NCBI GenBank assembly: GCA_947579665.1
Contig: OX388346.1
Location: 90,460,615-90,524,614 of the forward strand
Source: Sympetrum striolatum
Lineage: Eukaryota > Arthropoda > Insecta > Odonata > Libellulidae
Direction of reading: 5' to 3'
DNA length: 64,000 nucleotides
In this document: positions 1 to 12,639 of the stretch, in pieces
How the letters are laid out: every line of letters starts with the position of its first letter
Numbering within the stretch: the first letter of the stretch is position 1
Translations under genes and position numbers: made by a program
Notes under the pieces: model-generated
What the model was told of the DNA's origin: nothing
Database searches by the model: none
The model's input: the letters and a program-made list of their open reading frames with translations, nothing else

Positions 1-1083
1 TCGACAGCTCTTATCATTGCGCCGGTAGACAGGTTGTCTACTTTTCCCATTCGCTTGTAATCTGCGCAATCTCCCACACACACAAACCTTGCACATGGAT
101 ATTATTCCCGTTGAAAGAAGGAACTTCATTATGCCCACCACTGCCAGGTGTGCTTTTAAGGCAGAGATGCTCTTGCAGTAATCCATAATCGGCTGTGAAC
201 TCTAGATCAAGAGTGAAAGTCAACTCCTCTTCTCCTCTCTTTATTTACGTTCCCTTAGGGATCTTATCTGCTTGGCTGAATCTCCGTCACGATTTCAGTT
301 ATCGCTTATGATTAAATTATCAATCACCAACTTCACCCTTCATTGCGCAACTGGCATGGGAAATTCTTCCGGCCCAAACGGCGGACAAAGCAGAAACTGA
401 ACCTTAACTGAGCTGAATGCAGATGCACATATACTTAGCAGAAACGAAATTAAATATTTCCCGTATTTTTCCAGTTGGTAAAAAAAGGTTGTTGAGAGGT
501 TTTTTGTGATGGTTGCACTTCCATCGTTGCACTTAACCGATTCTGGTTGTAATTATGTACCTGCCAATGCCGGTTACCTTCTTGCATAAAATTTCTGGTT
601 ATGCATGTAATCTAATGTCCTCTTTTACAATCAGCTAAAATCCTCGTATATTCTTAAAGGAAAATGCATGAGTTTGGATTCAACAATGGGATCGGTCGTC
701 AGGGTGATGAAAATAAATTTTCGTATTCTATTTTACGGATACTCTCACGAATTCAAATCGTAAGCAATATTGCACGAATATAAATCGAATCTTCATTCAA
801 TTTCGTTTCTTTTGGTGTTTGTCTCAATAACGCGTTAATATTTTTCCTATTTTAATTTTGCAAAAGTACCTAATAAACCCCTTATAAAAGAAATGAAATA
901 GAGAAATTATCCCTCATAAATGGCTTTACGATGGTTCAGGACATTCTTCATTAAGATAAATAAACTTTTTATGGGCTTGAACCAATTTTTGAAGCTTATT
1001 TTCTGTTTTCATAGAGAAACCTCCAAAACGTTAATTTTGAAAACATCAACTGCTTTTTAAGGCGTTAAAAAACGGTAACCTCA
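1..1083. other. AT-rich non-coding stretch
   Basis: No convincing exon, RNA gene or repeat is visible. The only ORFs are short, lack conserved motifs and are of a size expected by chance. The stretch ends at the left terminus of the Tigger-like element. Confidence 0.6.
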
Positions 1084-1112
1084 TAGGGAAGAATGGGGGA
1101 ATGCCGGTATGT
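1084..1112. repeat. Left terminal inverted repeat of Tigger-like element
   Basis: TA followed by a G-rich terminus that pairs, with several mismatches and one gap, with the minus-strand sequence at 2369-2398. The shared skeleton is TAGGG, AG, TGGGG, TGCC, GGT in that order. Confidence 0.65.
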
Positions 1113-1460
1113 TAAACGGTTTCATTTATAGCTAATATAAAAACTAAATTATTTGATTTAACATTTTTAGTGGTTAGTATATATATAAATACACAATACA
1201 TATTAATTGTATTTTTTTCCTTTATAAGAAATACTTTAAAAAATTAAATGCAACCCCTTACACCCCACAGGGTGGGGCAATACCAACTTCCTCTTCCAGT
1301 CTTTCTCTTCCATTTCCTTGGCAACTAAAAAAATAACGGGTTATCAGTTGTTGAAAGCGTGCATTAAATTTGCTAAAAACAAACACTAAAAACAGCGTCG
1401 GGGAGCGCCGGTGCCCTACCGCCATTACCCCAATGTACCTGGGTACCGGGGCTACCCAAA

Positions 1461-2124
1461 GTGCATGACTTGCAGAAGAAGAAGAATAAAGATTCAAAAC
1501 CACACTTAGGGCGAAATGCAACATTCACAACTGAGCAAGAACAGGCATTAGCAGAGAGGATCAAAACTCTAGCCAATGTGTTTTTTGATCGTACTGCAAC
1601 TGATGTACGAAGAGTAGCATATGAGTACGCAGTTAAAAATGAAATCCCCCGCAGATTTTCTGAAAACGAACGAATAGCTGGCAAAGATTGGCTGTATGGG
1701 TTTCTGAAAAGAAACCCATCTGTAAGTGTTCGTAAGCCCGAAGCTACGAGCATAAATCGAATAACGGGATTTGATAGAGAAGAAGTCACCAAATTTTATG
1801 ACAATCTTGAATCAACTCTGTCAAAAAGCCAGTTCACACCTGACCGAATCTTCAATGCAGACGAGACTGGAATAACAACCGTGCAAGACCCTGGCAAAAT
1901 ACTTGCAACAAAAGGAAAAAAAACAAGTTGGCTCTGTAACCAGTCGGTAGAGGGGGAAGCTAGTAACTGTTATGTGTGCAATGAGTGCTTCTGGCATCTT
2001 TATTCCTCCACTTTTCATTTACCCCAGGAAAAGAAAGAGCCCGCTGTTAACGAAAGATGGTCCGCCTTGTGCCATATACGAATGTTCTAATAAAGGGTGG
2101 ACAAATGAGATCAAAACGGAATAA
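1461..2124 (+). pseudogene. Tigger/pogo-family transposase remnant (frameshift, in-frame stop, C-terminal deletion)
   Basis: The family cuts and pastes DNA with a CENP-B-type helix-turn-helix domain followed by a DDE catalytic domain. The remnant shows the CENP-B-like region (motif GKDWLYGFLKRNP, about residues 75-87, followed by RKPEATS) and the first catalytic aspartate context FNADETGI (about residues 130-137). No ATG opens the frame, which starts at a GTG and runs in from upstream. At an A-run near 1913-1923 the frame breaks: homology continues in the +1 frame (codons from 1921), where a TAG stop occurs early, followed by family-like sequence with GKLVTV, FIPPLFIYPRKR and NKGWTNE up to a TAA at 2122. 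The second and third catalytic acidic residues are absent because the 3' half is deleted. The element is non-functional. It could alternatively be a domesticated tigger-derived gene fragment, but the lesions argue against that. Confidence 0.85.
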
Positions 2125-2368
2125 TTGAACTTGCTAGTAATATACATTAAACTAAAGCTTATTGAGTACACTACTCGATTATAACATAAAACTTATGATA
2201 TTGTAATCAAAATCAGTACTTACGTTGCCACAAATATTCTCCAAAATTAGATTTACCACCACTCGAAAATTCACAACGCAATCACTCAACAATGTATGAA
2301 GGCGGACTGATGCGAATCACACAATTAGTTCCTCTAGTTCTCTCCAAAAGAACAGCACCAGGGCTACC

Positions 2369-2398
2369 TCCCGACCGGGGCAACCCCACGCTCCCCTA
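2369..2398. repeat. Right terminal inverted repeat of Tigger-like element
   Basis: Reverse complement of the left terminus with mismatches. It is followed by TA as the presumed target duplication. Confidence 0.65.
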
Positions 2399-2768
2399 CT
2401 TTTGTTTTTATGCGCGGGAATTAAATAATTCATAAGGTGGCCAAACAGCACTGAACGGTGAATGACTCATTAATTGGAATTTTTCAGTTCTCAGAAAGTC
2501 TCTTGTATTAGTCGATTAGAGAGAGATCGCATTCTCCAGGTGGGGAGTGATGAGTCATTTGAGGTGAGTTTCCTTTATTTTTAGAAGAATTCTGGTAAGA
2601 AAAACGGTATACTAGTATCATTCAGAACTGACCGTTTGACGTAACGTTAATGGAAAGGTTGCTATATGTCCAATATTACTGGAAAAAAACAGGCATTCAT
2701 CCTAAAAGACAAATTAATTCGGTTTGGGGTCATAAGCATATATCCATGATTCCACCCCTGTTATACTA
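2399..2768. other. Non-coding spacer between two transposons
   Basis: No gene recognised. A donor-like GAG|GTGAGTTT at 2561-2570 (+) has no supporting exon. Confidence 0.5.
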
Positions 2769-3043
2769 CCTAAAGCTCGGTTCACACGGTGTATGTTTTC
2801 TAGCTTGATTCTTTGCGTGTAGCCCTGCATGCTCGCTAGCACGAAAATTTGGTGTCTGCCTGCTGCTGGGCATGCTCCCTTGCTGGATTTTGAGGAATAG
2901 GACAAGTGCTATTTTTCCTGCATGTTTCGCTGATGGTTGGTTGCTATGCGTTGCTAGCTGAACTATTTATTGCTAGCAAGCATGCAGGGCTCCACGCAAA
3001 GAATCAAGCTAGAAAACATACACCGTGTGAACCGAGCTTTAGG
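2769..3043. mobile_element. MITE with TIRs of about 70 bp
   Basis: Positions 2769-2840 and 2972-3043 are reverse complements with only a couple of mismatches (for example T versus G near 2820). The termini read CCTAAAGCTCGGTTCACACG. The interior of about 130 bp has no coding capacity, so this is a non-autonomous element. TA occurs symmetrically near both ends, so the exact boundary (CCTAAAG, TAAAG or AAGCTCGG) is unsettled. The terminal GGTTCACACGG resembles ends of PIF/Harbinger-type elements, but that class call is only inference. The very low divergence between the arms implies a recent insertion compared with the other repeats in the window. Confidence 0.85.
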
Positions 3044-5429
3044 CATTAGGCCCAAACGATATGAGCATTTTTTGAGCGATTATCAAAATGTGGGATTTAA
3101 CATGAATAGATTTTTTGGTAGCCTAACATTCGTTTAATGTTGAATATGCGCTAGTCCCATTTATGCCCAAGGATGCCCAAATTTCAAGATAAGTCATTTG
3201 ACGATCGTGAAATATCAGGCAGACGCAGCATCAATGTTTTCTGGAACAACAGCCGATTTGGGTGGACCTTCATGAAATTCGACGCTGAGCTAACCGCAAC
3301 CTCGATGGATTTCCGTGTTCCTTCAACATGCAGAGGCTTTTGATGATGCTTTATCGCCAAAAGTCGCATTGCGTTTATCAATGCCCCGTTGTTAAAAAAA
3401 TTCAGGTCAAAAGTTGAAGAAAATAATCTCACGGAAATGGTGACGACTTAATTTTCATTGTATGTCCAAGATGAAGTTTTCAAGGCGCTGTAAAAAATAC
3501 AAATGTCAGTATGTGTATGTGAACGCGTTCTTATTAGGTAGATAAGATCAGGGAATAGTTATATCCAGGGAAAAAAGATCACCCTCAATTTCGTGATTAA
3601 ACATGTTTTCTATAAGAGAACGATGGATGGTGTTCAAATGAGGCTGAAAACTGTTCACTGTAAACTGTACTGTAGGCTGTAAAATTTGTTCTGAAAACGT
3701 TCGGTTTGTTTCGTGCCTTCCTATTAAGATCTAGAGAAAGTTATTTCTGGATCTCTTGACGTAATGTAAGTGACGGTTATAGAAGTCTTTGTTCTTAGCT
3801 ATGTAACTTTGCATTAGTATACGTGAGCGTTTTAGGCATGAAGTTGTGATTCTCATATAGCCTTTATTTTCATCATTCAATGTGGAGCTCTGTTTTTATG
3901 TTCACATTTATAATGGGGCAAAACATTCCCTCGAAAAGATAATCATACTCAGATTACACCTCAAGGGATTATCATGCCTCAATTAAATTATTTCAGCCAT
4001 TTACGTATTACAATTTTATAATTCGCTTGTTATTTGTTTAAAGTTCGGATAATGATACAAAATTATAAAGAAAAAAAACAGATAATAAAGCTATATTTAC
4101 TGTGCATTTTGTTATATTTTCTCATTTTTCTAATAAATGATTTTAATACAATATATAAAAGAAAATATTCCTCATGAAATGCATTTTTTAAGCAGAGATT
4201 ATATTTTCCATTCATGCGTACCACTATCATTTAACCGGAATATCTGGGGTAAAATGATCTTTTGTTTCAAATGAAAAAAATTCTTAGTTCACTATTGCTA
4301 AACGGATTAAAAAATTGTCAATAGAAGCAAAAAAAGATCTTAAAATGCATACATAGTTTTCTTCCCCTTATTTTATCGCACAATGAAACTAAAATATTTG
4401 TAAGAGTTGTGTAATTATCATGTATTACACAATAAAACTAAAATATATTAGCTTCTTTGGTCTGGTTCCCCCTATACCCACAAAAGAACATAACGATAGG
4501 AACATCGGACGTCCGATGACAGCACCAGGATAATTCACCGCATGAATTTAAAGGGCAATCCTTGTGCTACATGAATTTCACAATACCGCCGAAGGCCTTA
4601 CGAAATTATGGTTGCTGATTTGTGGATCATTTTTTACTCTTTAATTACTGTAATTATTTAGATTTAATGGAGATTTGCCATATTCAAATTCTTGAAATCC
4701 CCGCCTCTGGATCTCCTGGCAATGCAGCGTTGCCATAACTCTCCGGGTAATTTCTATAGAAAACATAGAACACCTTAATTTTCATCGTAGAGCGTAGATC
4801 AAAAGACGCATGTACTAGTCTTGAGACGAAGGGTACGACGGAGATATCAAATTGTTGTATATTGCAATTGTTTATAACTTCTCAAATCGTACTACACGCC
4901 TTTGTTTACCTTTTGGTTTGAAAAATCCCGATGCCTGCTGATAAGCCGACGTTCTTTATCAGCTCTGAGCTCGAGTCGTGGGAAAAAAACTGTGATAAAG
5001 CAGCAAGAACGGCGCCTAGGGATGGATCTTTAAAAAACCTCACTTAACTACCATTAACCGAAGTTTCTGTATAAAAATAAAGTATTTTCCATTTTGTGAT
5101 GTCTTAAAACGAAAATACGTCTTCCGACATCGATTTCAGTACAATGGTATCGCTTTCCGTCATAAAGGGATATGCATTGATTCCAAGCACTTTAAAATAC
5201 AGAATAAGTAATATCTGTTAAATTCTGATGGTAAAATAAATTATGTATAAATATAAAACTTGGAGTTGGGTTTTTAAAATAAGAAATTCTCTGAATATTA
5301 GGCAAAGAAATTCTTTAACTTTCAATCCGAAATAAAACAATTTGGGCATTCAATCAATTGCTAGCTTATGAAAAGTGAAGTTATTAATTTAATCTAAACA
5401 CTGCAATTTGGTATTAATACCAGGTAGCA
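3044..5429. other. AT-rich non-coding stretch
   Basis: No gene recognised. It contains a perfect 16-bp palindrome at 4503-4518, listed separately. G-rich and C-rich motifs near 3910, 4240 and 4465 only weakly recall Tigger-type ends. Confidence 0.5.
4503..4518. repeat. Perfect 16-bp palindrome
   Basis: CATCGGACGTCCGATG equals its own reverse complement. It stands in AT-rich surroundings. No function can be assigned. Confidence 0.8.
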
Positions 5430-5625
5430 ACGGTTGAGGGGGATATAAAATTTTAATCTGTCCGGCATTCGCCCAAGGACGGGAGGGAAACCCCTCGAAA
5501 AACCTCCCGTGGACAGTTCACATCTTAACAGCAGCAATAGGCCCAATTAGTACAATGAGTCAACCAAGTCAAATAAACAATACACAGACACCTCCACCAA
5601 ACACAGATACAGTCGGCTATTACAT
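5430..5625 (+). repeat. Interspersed repeat family 1, copy A (partial)
   Basis: The core GGCATTCGCCCAAGGACGGG followed by AGGGAAAC (about 5464-5491), then CCCGTGGACAG and ACACAGATACAGTCG, matches the reverse complement of 13365-13560 at high identity over nearly 200 bp. No coding sequence is visible. The class is unknown. Confidence 0.8.
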
Positions 5626-8600
5626 ATTTAATTGTACTACATGGAACTATTTTCTTATTCTAAGGATAACAAAGTGATAAAAATGGAAAGTGGAACAAAA
5701 GTGTGAGGTTTAAGAGAAAGAAGAAAATGTTTACACGGCATCATAATTCAACAATAACATATCGCAATAGTAATTATAAATGCAAACGACATCCGAAATT
5801 CGTAAAAAACCTTTTGCTCAATTAAAATAACAAATAATTGAAACGCGCATCATTTCTGTAACAGCAAGCGCACTGATAACCTGCTATAATTCAACTGAAA
5901 ATCGAAGGAATGGCAAACATCACGTGCAAGTAAAATGAATAGTGGTAAATTCCTCATGCAGTAACCGAAGTAAGGAGTGATAATAACATTTTGTTTCGAT
6001 GTTTTGATATAATTTCGTATGTTTACCTCGTGGAACATTCATTTACATGAATAGCCACACCATTCTGATGGAGCGGAGGTAGATTAAAAAGGGTTCCTCG
6101 AGGTATTTGCATTTATTTAAATGGACTTTCATAAATTTAAATACATTTGCACATATTTACCTACATTTGAATGCGCAAGTATATGTACGGAATTCCTCCC
6201 AAACAAAACAACGGCAATGAACATCGCAGTCACTTAGAAGCAACTTGGGCCAAGGGCAAAGCGTGTCTTAATTAGAGACTTCACATTCATTAAAGTCTCA
6301 CCGACACCTTAAAGTGCAATGTAAGAAATTAAGGGAAACGCAATTTCAGACATCTTCAACTGACGGTTCCTCAGGGCCCAAAGCATCCTTCTACGCGGCA
6401 TTTTAACTATTCTCGCTACATTATTAGCAATTCTAGCATTTAAACATAAACCCTAATCTTATAAAAACGAATAAAACGATTTTTAAAAACTCTAAACGAA
6501 TGTCAATTCAAAATTCCAAGCCAAAAATCATCCAAATAATAAAAAGGTAAATAGTTAAAAAGTAGCATCATATTTTTTTAAAAATGTGCAAGTGGGATTA
6601 GTTAATAAGTACATCTTTCTTTCATTGATTCCTCCTACCACACTCCATAAAATGTACACCATGTTTGAAATCCTATACTACTACATAAAATGCAAGTCTC
6701 ACTTTTTAATGTATTATTACAGGTTGTTGCATAAAATGTTTGTTTTGAAGTTAGGCAGTAATATAAAGTTATCATGAAATCAATGTATTTTTAATTTTTA
6801 GAATGTCTGAGAAAATAAAAATGAAGTTATAAGTGTTTCTAATTTAATAAATTAGACATCATATGAATTTTTAAGCACTTATATCTAACCCTGAACACAG
6901 GAAACATATTGAAACCGATCAAACCAATAAAAACGCAGTTTACTGATCAATATTTTACGCAATTAGCTTATCAGGTCTATAATGTTCTCCAAGAGGGATG
7001 GTAATCTAAGGAAAAATAGCAATGCGGCTGTCTATTGATGTTATTCTATACTAGCCAATGAAAGGAAACAGAAGGAACTTAAACATAAGCTTTTCAGCCA
7101 AAATTTACGGAGGGAATGACCATCCTCACAAGGTTCGCAATAAATTTTAAAAAAGACGGGACAACATTTATTTTCAAGAGAACGGGAAAAGACTGGAAGT
7201 ACTCTCCTGGGAGAATCTTTAAGCCTCTTCGTATACACTGCAGGGAAATGAGAAAAGGTCTAACATACATTTCCTAATCCTTATTTTTCTTCTCTTCTCT
7301 TTCTATAAGTTTCTTTTTATCGTCAGGTGTTTTGTGACTTAATGCGTCTTTCATGGCTAATAATGGTCGATTATTGATATTTACATTTCATCGTGACAGT
7401 TTATTGGAATATTTCTGTGTTTATGACCATATGTCCACTGCTCTCAAATCCTGCAACTATCTTAAGTGTTTCTTAACCATTTACTGTCGAAAATTTGTAA
7501 AAGAAGCAAATAAATTAATTTTTTCAACTGAAAGGACTTTGAATGTGATATAAATGAGCATAAAATCTTTAATTCGGACAAACGTAATTAGAACGAAAAT
7601 TTCAGACATTATTCCAAATGGGATGAAGTTAGCAAAAATAAACAAAAAATATCGGCGCGACCGCTTAAACATAAAATACATAATGTTGAACTGTATTGAA
7701 AGAATTATAAAGTTTTACAAGTGAAAATATATCACCTACATTCAGTTTCTCAATAATGTAAACACCACCACCGAAACACTCATCCACAGCTGAAGATCGT
7801 AATTTTTCTCGAACCGCGATTCATGAATCTTGCCACTGGAATTATATTCTACAGCCATTGAGTCAAAATGGAGTCAGCGGGCGATACGAATATATGTATT
7901 ATGTAATGAATGTATAAATAAAAAAATTAATGTGATTCCATTTGGCCTTACTGGACCGATGAAGGTTAAAATGATAATATATGAGGAGAGTTGGAAAAAA
8001 ACACCGCGAAAAGGAGGATTAGAGAGATGTTCGAGTGCCAAGAGCTGCTTCTTAATTCACATCAACCACACGCTCGCAGAAGAAACGCACGGGAATAAAA
8101 TGAAGAAATCCCGGTCAACTATGGCCACAACACATCCCGAGGATCGGACCCTTTCGTAATACTAATACCATTCGCAAAAGGAATGGAAAAGAAGATTCTG
8201 TATGAAACGGGATATTTATGCTGCTTATGCCGATACATCACATGAAAACGAACGCCCGAGGTTCTTTACAGTGCGCAAACATCTCAAAGAAATGTTTTTT
8301 TTCCATCCGAAGCTCCTTTCCGAAGCGGAGTCGTGGAGATATGGACGTGACCCAATAACGAACACCAATTTCCTTTTCTCCGCAGTCTTACTTCGGCCTG
8401 ATATCTTCAAAGAGACGAAGAGTTTGAAAGGAATCGAATAATACTAAAAGTTAATGTAAAGATAAGACACGAAACACGGAAGTGAATACGAATATTACGC
8501 TCGAATAGTATTATATGCTGCACTCTGATACGGAGATTATAAGTTTCGCTTAAAATAATATGCTCTTCATTACATTAGAGATTACTATTCGGAACAATGA

Positions 8601-10180
8601 ACACCCTAAAGCAGGTCGGAACCGCAACTTTTCCACGATTAGCTTTCTAAATCTTAAGAGAAGGGATGGAATAGATATTTACTGGATTACTTGATGATCT
8701 CGTTTTTTGTTTAAAGTATGATAGTTATAAAGGTTAATTAAAACAATTAAGAAAGGATAAAACGGGGAAAATACTTTGTAAGCGAAGGTTGACAAAGAAA
8801 TACGTCACATAAAAGCGCTCGCAGGGATGGGTGAGAAAAGCGAAAAATCAGAGAAAAAACCAATGCAAAACTAATGATACTATAAGAAAGTTAAAAAATC
8901 AAAAAGCAGGGAAAATTAAAATATAGATGCTATAAACAATTAATATAATAAAATGTTTCAGAAACCAGATGGAAAATTAGAAACAACATAACATAACACA
9001 TGTTATAGTTAAAATAAAACAAATCGTGAATCAGGTTACTTTATCGGTACGCATTAAGATTATTGAGCAACTTAATATGATAATTCTGGGCGGAGGCATT
9101 TCTTAAGTAATCAGTATTCATTTCAGAATGTAATCTTCCTCTATGTATATATTATATAATGTGAGGGAGAAAACTGAAATTCATAAAGAATAATGCAAAA
9201 ATATTTGTATATTACCTTACTAATCATAATTCTGAATAATGGAGTACCATTGCAAATTGGAGGCTGTATTACTTGATTCTAAAATTGAAAATAGAGAAAG
9301 AATGAATATTGCTCAAGGATGCGTTGAGGCGACGGCACAATTTTGCCTTCAAATAGTAGATATAATCATTTCCGGTATTAAAAAACGCTCATACGTCAGT
9401 GGCTTGCAATAATACGAGACGTGAACAAAATTGCAACAAAAGTAAATGTTTCTCACCCATAAGAAATCGCGGATCTCTTTCTTTTGAGGAAAGTTATAGC
9501 ACGGGACTCCATCTACTGCGTAAAACTCGTAGACATTTAAAAATAAAAGTTACATCAAAAAGCGTGAGAAAATAGTGGCCATGTTACACTCCAGAATGCC
9601 GATAACTATAAAACACTAGACCATCCCCAGAAACCTCTCAACAGCATGAAATATACTTCGCAAATTTGAACTACAGATACGACCTTAAGTCATTTAAGAC
9701 ATACTGATAGACTGGTTAAACAGATTGATGGGCTAGTTAAGTCTGACAAAGTCGTCCGAGAAATTTAAGTGAGTTTTTGTCAAGACTAATATTTTGATTG
9801 CTGTGATTTTATTTACCTCACTTAGGACTGTTTTTATCGGTTTTACATCGTTATTTCTATTTACTTTGTTCTACCTTGATTTTATCGTTGTTTGACGTTT
9901 TATTTATCATTTGCATATATTACGACACAACTTTGCGGGACTGCCATTTTGTGCTGATAAATAAATTAGAGATACATTTTCTTCTATCCGAGACGAAATT
10001 ACAAATGGAAAATATTCCACGCATCCGCTACGCTGGCAGAAACTACTGGATATTACATCGAAATTTTAGAATAGAAATAAATACATACGAAAAATATAAG
10101 AAAATATCAAACGCGTAACGAAAACCCAAGATAAAATATCTCGGCAACGAAATGAAATATCCAAAAAGTTGAACATTTCC
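5626..10180. other. AT-rich non-coding stretch
   Basis: No conserved ORF, RNA gene or clear repeat is seen. A GC-richer patch at about 8000-8430 contains ORFs of 109 and 79 codons with no recognisable domain. Confidence 0.5.
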
Positions 10181-10620
10181 AGTAAGCGTTGACTAGAAGA
10201 AAGAAAATGCGCAAAAGTGAGAGGCGTTGGATCGGAAAACGCGAGACAAAAGGGGAGGAAAGAGAAAGTTCGGGGCGAAAAAGTTGAGGTGAAAAGAAAT
10301 TCGGGAAAAAATTATTTTTTCTCCGAAGGATTTTGGGGGGAGAATGAGTCAAAGGAAGAGGGAAAACACACAGGAGCAATCGGAACTCGATCGAGCATAG
10401 CGACGTTGCCAGATGTTTCCAATTCCTTTTACTTTTGGTTAGCGCAGACAGACGGCGAATTTGTCATCCGGCGGAAAAAATCTCAATTGGCTTCCAAAGC
10501 ATTTTTTGTCCCCTCGCACCTCTGCACACCTCTGCTCCTCTGCACACCTCTGCTCCTCTGGAGACGACCGCAGGGCTTTTTTTACCGGTGAAATAGGAGC
10601 AGAAGGTGACATGGAGTGAT
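10181..10620. other. GC-richer, purine-skewed patch
   Basis: Richer in G and C than its flanks, with long G/A-rich runs followed by a pyrimidine-rich minisatellite. A 124-codon frame (10217-10591, +) is open but of low complexity, with no recognised domain, and its end is created by the minisatellite. It may be a regulatory or UTR segment. Nothing decides this. Confidence 0.3.
10521..10560. repeat. 18-bp minisatellite, about 2.2 copies
   Basis: The unit TCTGCACACCTCTGCTCC occurs at 10521-10538 and again, identical, at 10539-10556, followed by TCTG. Confidence 0.9.
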
Positions 10621-12569
10621 GGAGGCACCGAAAAAAGTCAAAGAAGGAAAGGATAGGTAATACAGTCTAATATTATGCGAATCCGAGTCTCTGATGGGGA
10701 AGTTTCCGGAATAAATACGAGCGATATTCTCCAAATATTTAAAATGATGTAAGCATCCGAAAGTTAGATGGAGGCTCCATCAAAGCCAAAAGTGAAAGTA
10801 GAAATCCTTAATACTTAGGAAAAAGATGCATTCACTTCAGGTAAGAATCACACTCAGTTATATTAACCCATACATCATAAATAGAATGACATTAAATAAG
10901 AAAATTAATACATAGAATATATGAAACCGATATAAGAATAAATAAAGGAACCATGGAAGCAGATAGGAAAGTGAACAAAGATTGATACAAAGTATAAGGA
11001 AAACATGTATATTTTGCGTGGAAATTAGCTGCTCATGCAAAACGAATGGGAACAAAATTTTCAAGATAAAAATTTGATTGATCGTAGGCTATCAAAATTA
11101 TAAAAAAACTTCTCTAAGTTTCGTTAGTTTAGCAACTACTTGTTTGAAAATGACTTTTTCTTTAGAAGTGTCAGAAATCAATTTATTTTATCAATACGCA
11201 AATTTTTAAGAATAGAATATTTATTAAATCATGGAATTGATCAAAGTTACGAGTTTATCAACTCTTCATGACGAAACTTTATTTCATAATTTTTCAATAA
11301 CTGCATTAGAAAATTTATAAACTCTCTATTATAAGACGATGATTGTTGATAACATATTGTTGAAACTAAATTGATTTGGTCATTTATTCAATGATGAACA
11401 AAGAAAATATCAGTGAAGCAACTATAATTTCATTTAGTAATTATAAGAATATTGACTTAAGACGCCATTTAATACATAAACTACCTTGAAAAGGTACGTA
11501 AATAATTATAAATGATTATCAAAATACTTGTATAAACACGATTTTAGATTTAAAAAAAATTGAAAGAGAAATATAATTTCTAGGGCCAATTTTTGAGCTA
11601 CAGCGTAGTTCTTCCTGTCCGCAAGAATCACCAAATAGCGCTTGAAATTAAAATAAAACCACTTGGAATAAATCCTAATTTTAAACTCTTAAACATTCAA
11701 CGCTCAACAGCTTATTTCAATACTTCGCAATTAGAAGTGCTTAATGAGGTTTATTTTTGCGTTAAAACGCAATTACGGAGACCTGACGCCCTAATTAAAG
11801 CCGTGATGCACAGCGGAGTAATGCACGGGCATGCGATGCGCGGGATCATAAAATATAAGTTCAGGCATCGCTAATCCGCCAGAGCCGAGATTAGTTCCGA
11901 AGTGTGCCACCGAAATCCACGGGCATAATAGAGGAGGGCGCTAAATATGCATCCAATGGCGAAAAAAGAGGCCGGAACGTGGAAGGAAAGGCGAAAACGA
12001 GATTTACGTCCTCCAGGTGCGCGAAAGAAAAGGAAAAATTAAAAGAGATTAAGAGAGAGCTCCATTCGAGGTTATTCCTCTCCATAAATGTTTTCTCCAC
12101 CCCCAACGCGTGGCCTCATAAATCGCCATCTTTTCTCCATTCCTTTATTTCTTTTTTGTCCTCAGGAAGTACTCGAGTGAGAGAAAGGGTTGGAACCCTT
12201 TAACCTTTTGGTCGGAATTGGTCAAAAACACGTTCTGCGAGTTTCTTCCAAACGAAGGTTCCGACTCTGATTTTTTACGTGACGTAAAAACGAAACGACA
12301 AAAGGTCGGTTCACTAGCGGCGAAGTGAAGAAAGCTTTTAAGGGAACTTAATTATGATAACGAGACATTCTTCGTGATCTGCATTATGGAGAAAATAGAA
12401 AAAATAGTACATTTATGTGCTTTTATTTTGATATTTTCGTTTTATTTTACTTTCAGACACATGATGTGTAAACTGATGTCTCTAAGGGTGAAGGTCTTCT
12501 TAAGTGAAGAGGATACCGCAGTCGTTAAAACCAACCTCTTTATTTAAATTGTTATAAATAGTAATAATA
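10621..12569. other. Non-coding stretch with a GC-richer patch
   Basis: No gene recognised. About 11,800-12,330 is GC-richer than its flanks. A strong splice-acceptor-like pyrimidine tract ends in CAG at 12454-12456, and CAG|GTAAGA sits at 10838-10846 with only a weak pyrimidine tract. Neither has a supported exon. Confidence 0.4.
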
Positions 12570-12639
12570 GTCGTAGTAGCAGTTGCTTAAGCAGCCACTC
12601 GGCTAATTGGAGATCCGGGTTCGAGTCCCAGCTGCAGCA
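12570..12639 (+). repeat. tRNA-derived SINE-like relic
   Basis: A 70-nt tRNA-like segment. The 5' GTCGTAG pairs with 3' CTGCAGC at six of seven positions. A B-box/T-loop GGGTTCGAGTCCCAG stands at 12617-12631. It aligns with the better preserved tRNA-like head at 44922-44993, including AATTGG-GAGA before the B box and GCAGAC just after the 3' end. It is not a functional tRNA gene, because the D and anticodon arms do not fold. Confidence 0.6.

Larger units (their letters stand above)
1084..2398 (+). mobile_element. Tigger/pogo-like DNA transposon, internally deleted
   Basis: The two ends are imperfect inverted repeats. The left end (from 1086) reads GGGAAGAATGGGGG followed by AATGCCGGT. The right end, read on the minus strand from 2396, gives GGGGAGCGTGGGG followed by TTGCCCCGGT. 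Both are flanked by TA (1084-1085 and 2397-2398), the dinucleotide target duplicated by pogo/Tc1-mariner elements. Between them lies a broken transposase with CENP-B-type DNA-binding and start-of-DDE sequence. At about 1.3 kb the element is roughly half the length usual for Tigger elements, because the C-terminal half of the transposase is missing. The terminal consensus resembles that of the MITE at about 36.8 kb, so both probably belong to one superfamily. It is inactive as seen here. Confidence 0.75.

Noticed and set aside
2521..2575. Short first exon ending ATGAGTCATTTGAG|GTGAGT
   Set aside because: A TCAGTT initiator-like motif lies upstream, but the downstream promoter element is out of register and no other support exists.
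3905..4485. A further Tigger-type MITE
   Set aside because: ATGGGGCAAAA and TCTGGGGTAAAATG on one side and CCCCCTATACCC on the other only vaguely resemble the termini, and no consistent inverted repeat could be aligned.
10217..10591. 124-codon open frame (+)
   Set aside because: Low-complexity composition, no recognisable domain, and its C-terminal part is generated by the 18-bp minisatellite. Not annotated as a gene.
12420..12460. Splice acceptor with following exon
   Set aside because: The pyrimidine tract and CAG at 12456 are good, but stop codons follow in all useful frames within a short distance and no donor partner is convincing.
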